Below, piece by piece: positions 45,191 to 53,744 of a stretch of DNA of 64,000 bases. The notes under the pieces were generated by a model. That model searched no databases. It was not told where the DNA came from and was given only the letters and a program-made list of their open reading frames with translations. Where the stretch lies: assembly GCF_029910215.1 (NCBI RefSeq), contig NZ_CP110396.1, positions 1,240,001 to 1,304,000 of the forward strand, read 5' to 3'. Positions within the stretch are counted from its first letter, which is position 1. Every line of letters starts with the position of its first letter. This stretch comes from Paraburkholderia sp. D15. GTDB lineage: Bacteria; Pseudomonadota; Gammaproteobacteria; Burkholderiales; Burkholderiaceae. The position numbers and the translations under genes were made by a program.

Positions 45191-46126
45191 GTGCGAAAGT
45201 TCAAGATCCCCAACATGGGCGCGCTGCTCGCGTTCGAAGCCGCCGCGCGGCACGAGAGCTTCACGTATGCGGCGCGCGAACTGTTCCTCACGGAAAGCGC
45301 GGTATCGCGGCAGATCAATACGCTGGAGAGCAATCTCGGCGTGCGGCTGTTCGTGCGCGTCAAGCAACGCGTGGTGCTGACGAAGGCGGGCAAGGTGTAT
45401 AGCGCGCAGGTGCGGCGCTCGCTGGAACAGCTCGATCGCGACACGCTGTCGATCATCGCGCACGGCAGTGGCGGCGGTTATCTCGAACTCGCGGTGCTGC
45501 CGACTTTCGCGTCGCAATGGCTGATTCCACGGCTCGCGGCGTTCAATGCGCAATATCCTGACGTGCGCGTGAACATGGGCGTGCGCACCGGCACATTCCC
45601 GTTCGCCGACACGCATTTCGAAGCGGCGATCCACTACGGCAAGCCGACGTGGCCGGGGACGTCGGCGGATTTTCTGTTCAGCGAAGAGGTCGTGCCGGTG
45701 TGCGCGGCGAGTCTGCTGACGCATCCGGTGAAACACGCCGCCGATCTGCTCGACTACCCGCTGCTGCACTCCACCACGCGGCCCGACGGATGGGCGGCGT
45801 GGTTCGCGAACCTCGGCGTCGACGACAACCGCACCATGCAGGGCGTGCGCTACGAACTCCACACGATGCTGATCAGCGCGGCAGCGGCCGGGCTCGGCAT
45901 CGCGCTGGTGCCGCGCTTTTTCGTCGATGCGCAGCTCGATCAACTGGGCCTCGTCGTGCCGCTCGATGTGCCCGCGCTTGCCGATTCGGCGTATTACCTC
46001 GTTTATCCGACCGAGTTGAGTCACGGGAAACCGCTCGCGAGTTTCCGCGAGTGGTTGCTGCATGAAGCGGCTGCGTATAGCGCGGGGAATCCCGGGTTGG
46101 CAGGTGGGAATCGCGGGGGTGACTGA
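45191..46126 (+). CDS. LysR family transcriptional regulator
   Basis: A 311-aa LysR protein of the GcvA/DsdC-like branch: MGALLAFEAAARHESFTYAARELFLTESAVSRQI (parts: MGALLAFEAAARHESF, TESAVSRQI) and LAVLPTFASQWLIPRLAAF. GTG start at 45191. It is divergent from hglS with 176 bases between, so it is the likely regulator of hglS and the dehydrogenase; the inducer may be 2-oxoadipate or a related acid. Confidence 0.88.
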   Translation: MRKFKIPNMGALLAFEAAARHESFTYAARELFLTESAVSRQINTLESNLGVRLFVRVKQRVVLTKAGKVYSAQVRRSLEQLDRDTLSIIAHGSGGGYLELAVLPTFASQWLIPRLAAFNAQYPDVRVNMGVRTGTFPFADTHFEAAIHYGKPTWPGTSADFLFSEEVVPVCAASLLTHPVKHAADLLDYPLLHSTTRPDGWAAWFANLGVDDNRTMQGVRYELHTMLISAAAAGLGIALVPRFFVDAQLDQLGLVVPLDVPALADSAYYLVYPTELSHGKPLASFREWLLHEAAAYSAGNPGLAGGNRGGD

Positions 46127-46154
46127 GGCGGTCGTGCGTTGACGGGTGAGCGAT

Positions 46155-47294
46155 TCACGCGCCGGTTTGCGACTCGCGCGCCTGCGCCAACGCGCTCAGG
46201 TTACCTTCGCCGAAACCATGGTGCCCCTGGCGCTGAACGATCTCGAAGAAAATCTCGCCGGTACGGCGCCGCACGAACGTCTGAAGGAACAACTGCGGTA
46301 TGCCGTCCGCGCCGATTTCGCCATCCACCAAAACGTGCGTGCGCTTGAGACGCGCGACGTCGAGTCCGTGGCCCGGTAGACGCGCGTCGAGTTGATCGTA
46401 GTAACGCGACGGCGGTTCGACGAACTCGACGCCGTTCGCGAGCAACTGCTCGACGCACGCGAAGATGTCGTCGGTGGCCAGCGCGATGTGCTGCACGCCC
46501 TCGCCGGGATGGTCCGGCAGATAGTCGTGCATCAGGTTGGTCCGGCGCGTGCCTTCCTCGTACAAGGGCACGCGGATCGCGCCGCACGGCGACACCATCA
46601 CGCGCGATTCGGCCGACACATGCCAGTTCGCGTGCAACTCGTGAATCTCGCGGAAGTTGAGCAGGTCGCGATAGAAATCGAGCCATTCCTGCATGCGGCC
46701 TTCGCCGACCGTTTGCGTCAGGTGATCGACCGCGACGAGGCCGGTCCCGGTGCCCTTGTGAGCCGGGTCGGGGCTCGCGGCGGGGTCGAGCGGCCGGAAA
46801 TCGATGTCGAAGATCGACGTGCCGCCGGCGGCGCCTTGTTGTCCGGCGCGCCCGCGCCACCGGTCGATGAAATAGATGTGCGAATCGCCGATGCCCTGGA
46901 TCGCCGGAATCAGCAGTTCGCCCTGGCCGATCCGTTCGCCCTCGAATTCCCATGCGCCCAGCTCGATCGCGCGGTCGAACGCCCGCTGCGCGTCCGCCAC
47001 CCGAATGCCGATCGCGCAGATGCCCGCGCCGTATTCCTCGGCGTAACGCGCGGCGAACGAATCCGGCTCGGCGTTGATCAGGAACTGCATTTCACCCTGC
47101 CGGTACAGCGTGACGTTTTTGCTGATATGCCGCGCGACGGCGTTGAAGCCAAGTCGCGCGAAGGTCTCGCCGAGCGCCTGCGGATCGCGCGCGGCGAACT
47201 CGACGAATTCCAGGCCGGCCGTGCCGAGCGGATTGTGCTCAGGCACCGACACGGCGCGCAGCGCGGCGTCTGGAGTGGGCAGGTCGCTGGGCAT
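46155..47294 (-). CDS. hppD: 4-hydroxyphenylpyruvate dioxygenase
   Basis: A 379-aa VOC-fold enzyme that converts 4-hydroxyphenylpyruvate to homogentisate in tyrosine catabolism. The iron ligands are the His in VAVDHLTQ, the His in GVQHIALAT and the Glu in EIFFEIVQR, in the order and spacing of HPPD. The N-terminal domain is AGLEFVEFAARDPQAL. It is somewhat longer at the front than some relatives. No homogentisate dioxygenase gene is next to it. A DUF-type alternative, such as a sugar epimerase-like VOC protein, is less likely given the complete triad. Confidence 0.87.
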   Translation of the reverse strand: MPSDLPTPDAALRAVSVPEHNPLGTAGLEFVEFAARDPQALGETFARLGFNAVARHISKNVTLYRQGEMQFLINAEPDSFAARYAEEYGAGICAIGIRVADAQRAFDRAIELGAWEFEGERIGQGELLIPAIQGIGDSHIYFIDRWRGRAGQQGAAGGTSIFDIDFRPLDPAASPDPAHKGTGTGLVAVDHLTQTVGEGRMQEWLDFYRDLLNFREIHELHANWHVSAESRVMVSPCGAIRVPLYEEGTRRTNLMHDYLPDHPGEGVQHIALATDDIFACVEQLLANGVEFVEPPSRYYDQLDARLPGHGLDVARLKRTHVLVDGEIGADGIPQLFLQTFVRRRTGEIFFEIVQRQGHHGFGEGNLSALAQARESQTGA

Positions 47295-47532
47295 GGCAAT
47301 CTCCTTGTGCGGTCTTTCGAGGCGTGGCGCCGTTTGCAGGTTTGTCTGCAGCGGGGTTTTCTGCAGGTTTTTGCACCGTGTTTGTACACCGGGTCACGGG
47401 TGCATCGCAACCGTCATTTTGTACCAAATGGTTCACATTGAGCAAAACGCCTGACTGGCTGTTGTGGCGCTTGCGAGTTTCAGTTTGCGGCTTCCCGCGC
47501 GTTGCCAACTGCTTGCCACAAGCCGCTGGCGC

Positions 47533-47562
47533 CGCTTGAACCGCTTGAGCCGCTTGAGCCTG
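47533..47562. repeat. Short CCGCTTGA(G) tandem repeats
   Basis: Three close copies of CCGCTTGA lie between the hppD and pcaQ genes in a GC-rich spacer. No function is suggested. Confidence 0.6.
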
Positions 47563-47583
47563 CCGCTAGCGGATCAAGGCGCC

Positions 47584-48579
47584 TCAACCCTTTGCCGTCT
47601 TCGCCCGCCCCCGCCTGCGCGAGCCGCTTCCATTAGAAGCAGGCATCGCCGTCATGCGCTGCTGCGCGACGCCGCGCACCGCTTCGATAAACGCCTGCCC
47701 GACCGGCGACGGCTGTGTATCCGAACGCCGGATCAAACCCACCGGTTCATCCGTGCCGGCGAACGGTAACGGCAACCGCACCAGCATGCCTCGCGCCAGC
47801 TCGTACTCGACCGCGCTCTGCGGCACGAACCACACCGCGCCGTTTTCCAACGTCAACGCACGCCCCGTGGAAACCGACAACACCTCGACGAACGCCGACA
47901 ACGGCGGTACGCCCCACGCGCTCAACAAACTCTCCGCCGACTGCCGGATCAGCGTACCGAACGGCGGCAGCACCACAAGAAAATCTTCCAGAGCGCTGGC
48001 GGGCAAACCCGGTCCGAGCGCCAGCGAATGCCCGGCACGCACGACCGCAATCAACGGTTCGCTGAACAGTTGCTCGAAACTGAGCCCCACCATCCGCTCG
48101 GGATCGGCCAGCCGCCCGATCGCGAATTCGATCGTCCCCGCTTTCAGCCGCTCGAGCAATTCCGGATTCGCCCCGGTCGCGAGACGCACGATCACGCGCG
48201 GCCACAGCGCCGAAATCCGCTCCAGCACCGGCGGCATCAACGCGGCGGCGACGGTCGGCAGAATGCCGATTTCCAGCGTCGCCGCGACCGCGCCTTCGGC
48301 GCGCGCGAGCAGATCGACGCCCTGACGCAATGCGCTCACGCAGGCGTTCGCGTGCGGCATGAAGAGCTGCCCCTCGCGGGTCGGCACGGCGCCGTGACGG
48401 CCACGCTCGAACAGCTTCACGCCGAGAATCGCTTCGAGTTCGGCGACCGTCTTCGATACCGCGGGCTGAGTGATGGACAAACTATCGGCCGCCCGCTGGA
48501 CGCTGCCGAACTGCGCGACGGCCAGAAAGCACTGGAGATGACGGAATTTGACGCGGCTATCCGCGAGGCTGCGTTGCAT
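47584..48579 (-). CDS. pcaQ: LysR-type activator PcaQ
   Basis: A 331-aa LysR regulator with the PcaQ pattern: RVKFRHLQCFLAVAQFGSVQRAADSLSITQPAVSKTV (parts RVKFRHLQCF, SITQPAVSKTV), GVKLFERGRHG and LEIGILPTVAAALMP. It activates protocatechuate catabolism genes, typically with beta-carboxy-muconate or a related inducer. A palindrome that overlaps its own start codon (48578-48592) is the expected binding site. It is divergent from pcaHG. The ribosome site (GAGG) is unusually close to the ATG. Confidence 0.9.
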   Translation of the reverse strand: MQRSLADSRVKFRHLQCFLAVAQFGSVQRAADSLSITQPAVSKTVAELEAILGVKLFERGRHGAVPTREGQLFMPHANACVSALRQGVDLLARAEGAVAATLEIGILPTVAAALMPPVLERISALWPRVIVRLATGANPELLERLKAGTIEFAIGRLADPERMVGLSFEQLFSEPLIAVVRAGHSLALGPGLPASALEDFLVVLPPFGTLIRQSAESLLSAWGVPPLSAFVEVLSVSTGRALTLENGAVWFVPQSAVEYELARGMLVRLPLPFAGTDEPVGLIRRSDTQPSPVGQAFIEAVRGVAQQRMTAMPASNGSGSRRRGRAKTAKG

Positions 48580-48592
48580 AACCTCAGGTTAT
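48578..48592. promoter_or_regulatory. PcaQ-type operator
   Basis: ATAACC-TCA-GGTTAT is a perfect inverted repeat and close to the ATAACC-N4-GGTTAA motif described for PcaQ of rhizobia. It overlaps the pcaQ start codon, suggesting autorepression, and lies 96 bases before pcaH. Confidence 0.7.
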
Positions 48593-48687
48593 ACGAAAAG
48601 TGCGAAAACGTCATTTTTCATAACCGCTTGCGACGGCTAAAGTCTCCCCCACAACGCCATTCCCACATTGCCCCGAAGGAGACACCG

Positions 48688-49392
48688 ATGGACGAGTCCT
48701 TTCTCAGCGCGCGCGACTTCGCGTCCCACCCCGACTACCTCTCTCCCGGCTACGGCTCGTCGGTCAAACGCGGTCCCACGCTGCCGCTGATTCCGCTGAA
48801 GGAAAAGCTGCGCGACCAGCGCGTTCCGGTCTACGGCACGGCTGACCTCGGAGCGCTCGACCACGACCTGACGCGCAACGCCGTGCGCAATGGCGAACCG
48901 CTCGGCGAACGCATCATCGTGACGGGCCGCGTGCTCGACGAGGGCGGGCGCCCGGTGCGCAATACGCTGGTGGAAATCTGGCAGGCGAATGCCGCCGGCC
49001 GCTACGTGCACAAGGCGGATCAGCACGACGCGCCGCTCGACCCAAACTTCCTCGGCGCGGGCCGCTGCATCACCGACAACGACGGCCGCTACCGTTTTCT
49101 GACGATCAAGCCGGGCGCGTATCCGTGGGGCAATCATCCGAACGCATGGCGGCCTAACCATATTCATTTCTCGCTGTTCGGCGATCACTTCGGCTCGCGT
49201 CTCGTCACGCAGATGTATTTCCCAGGCGACCCGCTGCTCGCGTTCGACCCGATTTTCCAGGGCACGCCGGAGCACGCGCGCGACCGTCTGATCGCGAACT
49301 TCTCGTTCGACACCACGCAGGAAGCCTATGCGCTCGGTTACGACTTCGACATCGTGCTGCGCGGCCGCAACGAAACGCCGATGGAGCGCTAA
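48688..49392 (+). CDS. pcaH: Protocatechuate 3,4-dioxygenase beta subunit
   Basis: A 234-aa iron-containing subunit that opens the protocatechuate ring to beta-carboxy-cis,cis-muconate. Ligand motifs are visible: the Tyr in KPGAYPWGN, the His pair in RPNHIHFSLFG, and a second Tyr in MYFPGDPL. VEIWQANAAGRYVHKADQH is the typical dioxygenase core. A GAAGGAG ribosome site precedes the ATG. pcaG follows 3 bases after its stop. Confidence 0.95.
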   Translation: MDESFLSARDFASHPDYLSPGYGSSVKRGPTLPLIPLKEKLRDQRVPVYGTADLGALDHDLTRNAVRNGEPLGERIIVTGRVLDEGGRPVRNTLVEIWQANAAGRYVHKADQHDAPLDPNFLGAGRCITDNDGRYRFLTIKPGAYPWGNHPNAWRPNHIHFSLFGDHFGSRLVTQMYFPGDPLLAFDPIFQGTPEHARDRLIANFSFDTTQEAYALGYDFDIVLRGRNETPMER

Positions 49393-49395
49393 ACC

Positions 49396-49983
49396 ATGAC
49401 CACGCTCAAGCAAACACCTTCGCAAACGGTCGGACCTTATTTCGCGTACGGTCTGTGCCCGCAGCAGTACGACTTCGACTTCAGAAGTCTTTTCACGCCC
49501 GTGCTAGCCGACCGCGAGGCCGCGGGCGAGCACATCACGATCGTCGGCCAGGTGTTCGACGGCGACGGCACGGTGATCGGCGATGCGATGCTGGAAGTGT
49601 CGCAGGTCGATGCGGACGGACGCTTTCCCGAATCGCGCGAGGACATCGTGAAGACGGGTTTTCGCGGCTTTGCGCGGGTCGGCACCGGCACCGACCCGCA
49701 CAAGCGTTTTATCGTGGAGACCATCAAACCAGGGCGTGTGAGCCAGGACGAAGCGCCGCACCTGAACGTGATCCTGACGATGCGCGGCATGCTGTTGCAC
49801 ACCTTCACACGGATCTATTTCGAGGACGAAACCGGCGCGAACAGCCGCGACGCCGTGCTGGCGGCGGTTCCGGCGGAACGGCGCGACACGCTGATCGCGC
49901 GTCGCGAGCCGGATACGGCGAATGTGTACCGCTTCGATATCCACATGCAGGGCGATCGGGAAACGGTGTTTTTCGACCTTTAA
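49396..49983 (+). CDS. pcaG: Protocatechuate 3,4-dioxygenase alpha subunit
   Basis: A 195-aa subunit that pairs with PcaH. TPSQTVGPYFAYGLCP and VDADGRFPE fit the alpha family; the iron ligands of the beta chain are absent as expected. It ends ETVFFDL and is followed by a strong terminator. Later pca genes (pcaB, pcaC, pcaD) are not in this window, so the pathway is only partly encoded here. Confidence 0.94.
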   Translation: MTTLKQTPSQTVGPYFAYGLCPQQYDFDFRSLFTPVLADREAAGEHITIVGQVFDGDGTVIGDAMLEVSQVDADGRFPESREDIVKTGFRGFARVGTGTDPHKRFIVETIKPGRVSQDEAPHLNVILTMRGMLLHTFTRIYFEDETGANSRDAVLAAVPAERRDTLIARREPDTANVYRFDIHMQGDRETVFFDL

Positions 49984-50066
49984 TAAAGATTTCCTACACT
50001 TTCATCCAGCTTTCAAATACACTGCGCTTGATCCGGTTTGCGACTGGATCGCGAAACTCCGAGTAG

Positions 50067-50097
50067 TTAAGCCCGCCCCGCGCGGGCTTTTTTTTGT
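50067..50097 (+). terminator. Terminator after pcaHG
   Basis: Stem AAGCCCGC/GCGGGCTT (50069-50076 with 50082-50089) with loop CCCGC is followed by a run of eight T residues. Confidence 0.88.
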
Positions 50098-50162
50098 CCG
50101 CGTCGGCGCAGCGTTCTCCAGTTTCTCCGTGTTCCCCGCGCGCGCCTGATCGCTGAAAACGT

Positions 50163-51419
50163 TTACCGCAACGAACATCGCAGCCAGCGGCTGATGCGCG
50201 CCACGTCGGCGATGTGATCGTGCGGGCCGGGCGCACCGAGCACCACGATGTCCACCGGACGTCCGTGCACCATCATGCGCACCACCACACAGTGCCCAGC
50301 CTCGTTGATGAAGCCCGTTTTCTGCAGCACGATCGAACGGTCGCCGCCTCGCACGAGCGCATTCGAATTCACGTAACTCAGTTGCGCGTGGCGGCCGCCT
50401 GGGCGAACCACCTGCGCGCGATCGGTCGAATAAGCGCGAATCAACGGATAGCGACTGGCCGCCGCGACCAGCCGCGACAGATCGCGTGCCGTCGACACAT
50501 TGGCCGGCGACAGTCCCGTCCCGTTGACGAACGACGTATTCCGCATTCCGAGCACGCGCGCCTTCGCGTTCATCGCCGCGACGAAGCTTGGTCGGCCGCC
50601 CGCGTAATCGCGACTCAGCGCGGCAGCGGCACGATTCTCGGATGACATCAACGCGATATGCAGCATGTCGTGGCGCGACAGTCTCGAACCGACGCTCAAG
50701 CGCGAACCGGTGAACTTGTCGTAATCCCGATCCTGATCCGTGACGTCGAGCGGGGCGTTCAGCGCGTGTTGCGTATCGAGCGACACGACTGCCGTCATCA
50801 GTTTGGATACCGAAGCGATCGGCATGATCCGCTCAGCCTGCTTTTCGGCGAGCACGGTCTGCGTTCGTTCGTCCACCACGTAGACGGCTTTGGCGCGGAG
50901 CAACGCTCGCGACTTCGGCGTATAGCCGCAGCGCGCCAGTAAACGAAGTGGTGCGTGTGCAGGCGAGTGTGCATTCGCTCGCGCTGCCGTCACGGTTCGC
51001 GCGTGGCGCTGCGCGGCCGCATTCGCGGGCCGCCGGCCGGCGCGCGGTTCGCGCGCATTACGCGCCATCTGCCGGCGATGTTTCGTCTTGAGTTGACTCA
51101 CATGCATGGGCCGCTCGAAGCTCGTCTGCAGCTTGCGCTTATGCGCGACACGGCGCCTCGCCTTGCCTGTCGTGGTCTTTTTCGCGTGTCCGGAAGAATG
51201 CGCTTTCGCTTTCGATGTGCGCTTCGCTGCCGGCGCAACGTGCCGGCTCACGCGAACGAACCGTGCCGACGACTGCCGCGCAGACGCGGGCTCATGCACC
51301 GCTCCGAACGACCCGCCGACGTTCAGCCACAGCAGACCGAACACCGCGATGCAGCGGAGCCACACGGGAAAACGACTAGCGGGAAATACGGACAAAAGAC
51401 GACGACAGCAGTACGACAT
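50163..51419 (-). CDS. D-alanyl-D-alanine endopeptidase, PBP7-like (peptidase S11)
   Basis: A 418-aa protein that cuts peptidoglycan cross-links in the periplasm. An N-terminal hydrophobic segment (about residues 20-40) is followed by a long Lys/Arg/Ala-rich linker (about 45-165) that is probably disordered, and then the S11 domain with SxxK in IASVSKLMT, SxN in MSSENRAA and KTG in LQKTGFINEAG. The long basic linker is greater than in the E. coli PbpG protein and may bind the wall or DNA-like polyanions. It converges on pcaHG. Confidence 0.88.
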   Translation of the reverse strand: MSYCCRRLLSVFPASRFPVWLRCIAVFGLLWLNVGGSFGAVHEPASARQSSARFVRVSRHVAPAAKRTSKAKAHSSGHAKKTTTGKARRRVAHKRKLQTSFERPMHVSQLKTKHRRQMARNAREPRAGRRPANAAAQRHARTVTAARANAHSPAHAPLRLLARCGYTPKSRALLRAKAVYVVDERTQTVLAEKQAERIMPIASVSKLMTAVVSLDTQHALNAPLDVTDQDRDYDKFTGSRLSVGSRLSRHDMLHIALMSSENRAAAALSRDYAGGRPSFVAAMNAKARVLGMRNTSFVNGTGLSPANVSTARDLSRLVAAASRYPLIRAYSTDRAQVVRPGGRHAQLSYVNSNALVRGGDRSIVLQKTGFINEAGHCVVVRMMVHGRPVDIVVLGAPGPHDHIADVARISRWLRCSLR

Positions 51420-51449
51420 TCAGCTTCCAGTGAGTTCCGTTCGATCTCG

Positions 51450-51713
51450 TCAGCAACGGAAATGATCGATGCTCTGCCCGGCCCAGATGGCCCGCGCGAG
51501 CCAATCGGGTTTGTCGCCGTAACCGTCCCACGTATTGCCGAATGCATCGCGGTAGCGCACCTCGCGAACCGCATTCGCGTCGGCTTCGATCGATTCGGCG
51601 AGCGCTTCAAGCGTGATGCCGTACTCGTCCATGCGCCGGCGAATCCAGACGATCAAACGCTCGCGCGTATTGCCGTCGAGGTCGAGCAGCATTTGTCCTT
51701 CTCGCTCTTTCAT
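51450..51713 (-). CDS. Short H-NS C-terminal-like protein
   Basis: An 87-aa protein. Its C-terminal part (YRDAFGNTWDGYGDKPDWL) aligns with the YRDxxTGxTWSGRGRxPxW DNA-binding motif of H-NS proteins, but the basic residues of the GRGR-type loop are GYGD, which has acidic Asp. The N-terminal part (ERLIVWIRRRMDEYGITLEALAESI) is a short helical region. DNA binding is therefore uncertain. It lies upstream of the PBP7-like gene in the same direction. The start is chosen at MKEREGQMLLD. Confidence 0.7.
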   Translation of the reverse strand: MKEREGQMLLDLDGNTRERLIVWIRRRMDEYGITLEALAESIEADANAVREVRYRDAFGNTWDGYGDKPDWLARAIWAGQSIDHFRC

Positions 51714-52042
51714 CACTATCGGTGTCGAGGCTGGTATTGCCCGAATTGGATAATCAAAAGGCTTCGCTAAACAACACGAAGCCTGGGTGTGATTCAAATG
51801 GCCATGCGCAATTCGAAATCACGACTATGGAGAAGAATTCTAGCATCCAAGTTCTTCGGTCTGCAGCAGTGAACGAACGACAGGCGATGTCCGCACGCCA
51901 TTCATTTTTATTCGCTCGAATGGAAGCCTGCGCGCCCGCTTACAATAAGCGCCAACAGGAAATCGCTCTGAGTCCGACCATTGGGCGAAGTTCCGCCGAC
52001 GCATGAAACACGCACACCTATCCACCCACTGGAGAAAAAACC

Positions 52043-52678
52043 ATGCAAGCGTCAACAGCCATCGTCACCATTCTCGCCGCGCTGCTGCTCGGCGCAATGA
52101 GTCCCGGGCCGAGCTTCGTGATCGTCGCACGCAATGCTATTGGACTGTCGCGCATCGACGGGCTTGCTACCGCGCTCGGCATGGGAGTCGGCGGCGTGTT
52201 CTTTAGCGGCATCGCCTTGCTTGGGCTGTACACGCTGCTTGCTACCGTCGAATGGCTTTACGTCGGTTTGAAAATAGCGGGCGGCCTCTATCTGGTTTAC
52301 CTCGCATCGAAAATCTGGCGCGGCGCGGCTCAACCGCTCGCGTTCGACGCCGCGCAAAGCGCCACAACCCGTCCGGGCAAATCGTTCTGGGTCGGTTTGA
52401 GCACGCAACTCAGCAATCCGAAAACCGCCGTCTATTACGGCAGTATCTTCGCCGCGCTGCTGCCGCAGCATCCGCCGCTGTGGTCCTATTTCGCGTTGCC
52501 GCCCGCGATCTTCACGATCGAAGCCGGCTGGTACACCGTCGTCGCGCTGTGCTTTTCGAGCAAGCGTCCACGCGAAATCTATCTGCAGTGGAAAGCGTGG
52601 ATCGATCGCGTGGCTGCGACCGCCGTTGCCGCGCTCGGTCTTCGGCTGATTCTCACGGCCCACAAAGTGGGCATCTAA
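52043..52678 (+). CDS. LysE family translocator
   Basis: A 211-aa membrane protein with about six helices. The N-terminal AALLLGAMSPGPSFVIVARNAIG is the LysE/RhtB signature, and FWVGLSTQLSNPKTAVYYGSIF is the second conserved region. These exporters move amino acids or similar metabolites outward. The substrate cannot be told from sequence. A short hairpin without a T-run (52696-52715) follows the gene. Confidence 0.9.
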   Translation: MQASTAIVTILAALLLGAMSPGPSFVIVARNAIGLSRIDGLATALGMGVGGVFFSGIALLGLYTLLATVEWLYVGLKIAGGLYLVYLASKIWRGAAQPLAFDAAQSATTRPGKSFWVGLSTQLSNPKTAVYYGSIFAALLPQHPPLWSYFALPPAIFTIEAGWYTVVALCFSSKRPREIYLQWKAWIDRVAATAVAALGLRLILTAHKVGI

Positions 52679-52695
52679 GCGCAGACAAATCACGA

Positions 52696-52715
52696 GGGCC
52701 GCATCGCTGCGGCCC
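52696..52715 (+). terminator. GC-rich hairpin after the LysE gene
   Basis: GGGCCGCA pairs with TGCGGCCC over a TCGC loop. No T-run follows, so it is at best a weak terminator. Confidence 0.4.
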
Positions 52716-52960
52716 AACCAGCGTGCTCTACAGTGCAATTCAACGCGCCGTCCGCCGGGCGCGCCTCAAAACAGTTACAAGTTAGGTGTTGACGCCAGCA
52801 CACCCTGGCGGTTACTGTTGCGCCCGAAGTTCAAGAAGTTCGATTGCTGTTCATCAATGTCTCGCTCCCTCAGCGGTATTCGTTGTCCTCTCCCTCCTTG
52901 ATGCTTCGCCCGCTCTTCAACTGAGCATTTCATTTTTCTATTTCTACTCAAGGATTCCTC

Positions 52961-53164
52961 ATGGATACCGGTACCGTTAAGTGGTTCAACGACAGCAAGG
53001 GCTTTGGCTTCATCACCCCGGACAAGGGCGGCGACGACCTGTTCGCGCACTTCTCCGAAATCAGCGGCAATGGCTTCAAGACGCTGGCTGAGAATCAGAA
53101 GGTGAGCTTCGAAACGAAGCAAGGCCCGAAGGGTCTGCAAGCGGCAAACATCACGCCGCTGTAA
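52961..53164 (+). CDS. Cold-shock protein (CspA family)
   Basis: A 67-aa CSD protein with both RNA-binding motifs: [15 protein letters not shown] (RNP1) and [10 protein letters not shown] (RNP2). It is a single-stranded nucleic-acid chaperone. The region 52740-52960 upstream probably contains a long untranslated leader, as in many cold-shock genes. An AGGA ribosome site precedes the ATG. Confidence 0.95.
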   Translation: MDTGTVKWFNDSKGFGFITPDKGGDDLFAHFSEISGNGFKTLAENQKVSFETKQGPKGLQAANITPL

Positions 53165-53454
53165 GTTTGAAGGGCCTGGTGTCCGGCAACGGACATCGGG
53201 CTGCAGCGACATCCTCGCGGAGCCTGGTCTCCCACAGTTGGCGCGCCCGCTTTAGAGCTGCACGATAAGTTCAGCAGTTCGCCAAAGCGCCAAACGCCTC
53301 GTTGCACCTCATTCTCCCCTCCGGCTTCAACGCCCATTTTTCGTTTTCCGACTGCGTCAGAATTCGGCTCGCAATGGCTTGAATCAGCTCGTCCGCGCGA
53401 CACGCATTGGCGTTCGCATGGCCGGCGCGCACTCGAACAATCATTAAAAATAAA

Positions 53455-53679
53455 ATGCAAACCAAACATTTACATCATTACAACGGCTATGCCATCCAGC
53501 CTTCGGCGCATCGTTTGCCCGACGGTACGTTCTCATCCAACCTGTTGCTCGAACGCGCGAACAGCGCGCGCGCAGAGGGACGCTATCAGTTCTATTCGCT
53601 CGACTACTTCCCGAACGAAGAACAGGCTCTGCGTCACTCGGCACATTGGGCACATGAATGGGTCGATACGCGTGGTTGA
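53455..53679 (+). CDS. Small conserved hypothetical protein (CV_2116-like)
   Basis: A 74-aa protein: HHYNGYAIQPSAHRLPDGTFSSNLLLERANSARAEGRYQFYSLDYF (in parts: YAIQPSAHRLPDGTFSSNLLLER and RYQFYSLDYFPNEEQALRHSAHWAHEWVD). This pattern is common in Burkholderia, often near cold-shock genes, and I recall it as CV_2116-like, though this is not certain. The ATG at 53455 is preceded by A-rich sequence. The function is unknown. Confidence 0.72.
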   Translation: MQTKHLHHYNGYAIQPSAHRLPDGTFSSNLLLERANSARAEGRYQFYSLDYFPNEEQALRHSAHWAHEWVDTRG

Positions 53680-53744
53680 GTCTGCGCTAAAGTCCGCGCT
53701 CAGGTACGCATTGAGCGCGCGACGGCCCGCACAACGAGCGTGCG

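Noticed and set aside
53095..53469. 124-aa minus-strand frame over the cold-shock gene end
   Set aside because: Overlaps CspA-family coding sequence and shows no domain.
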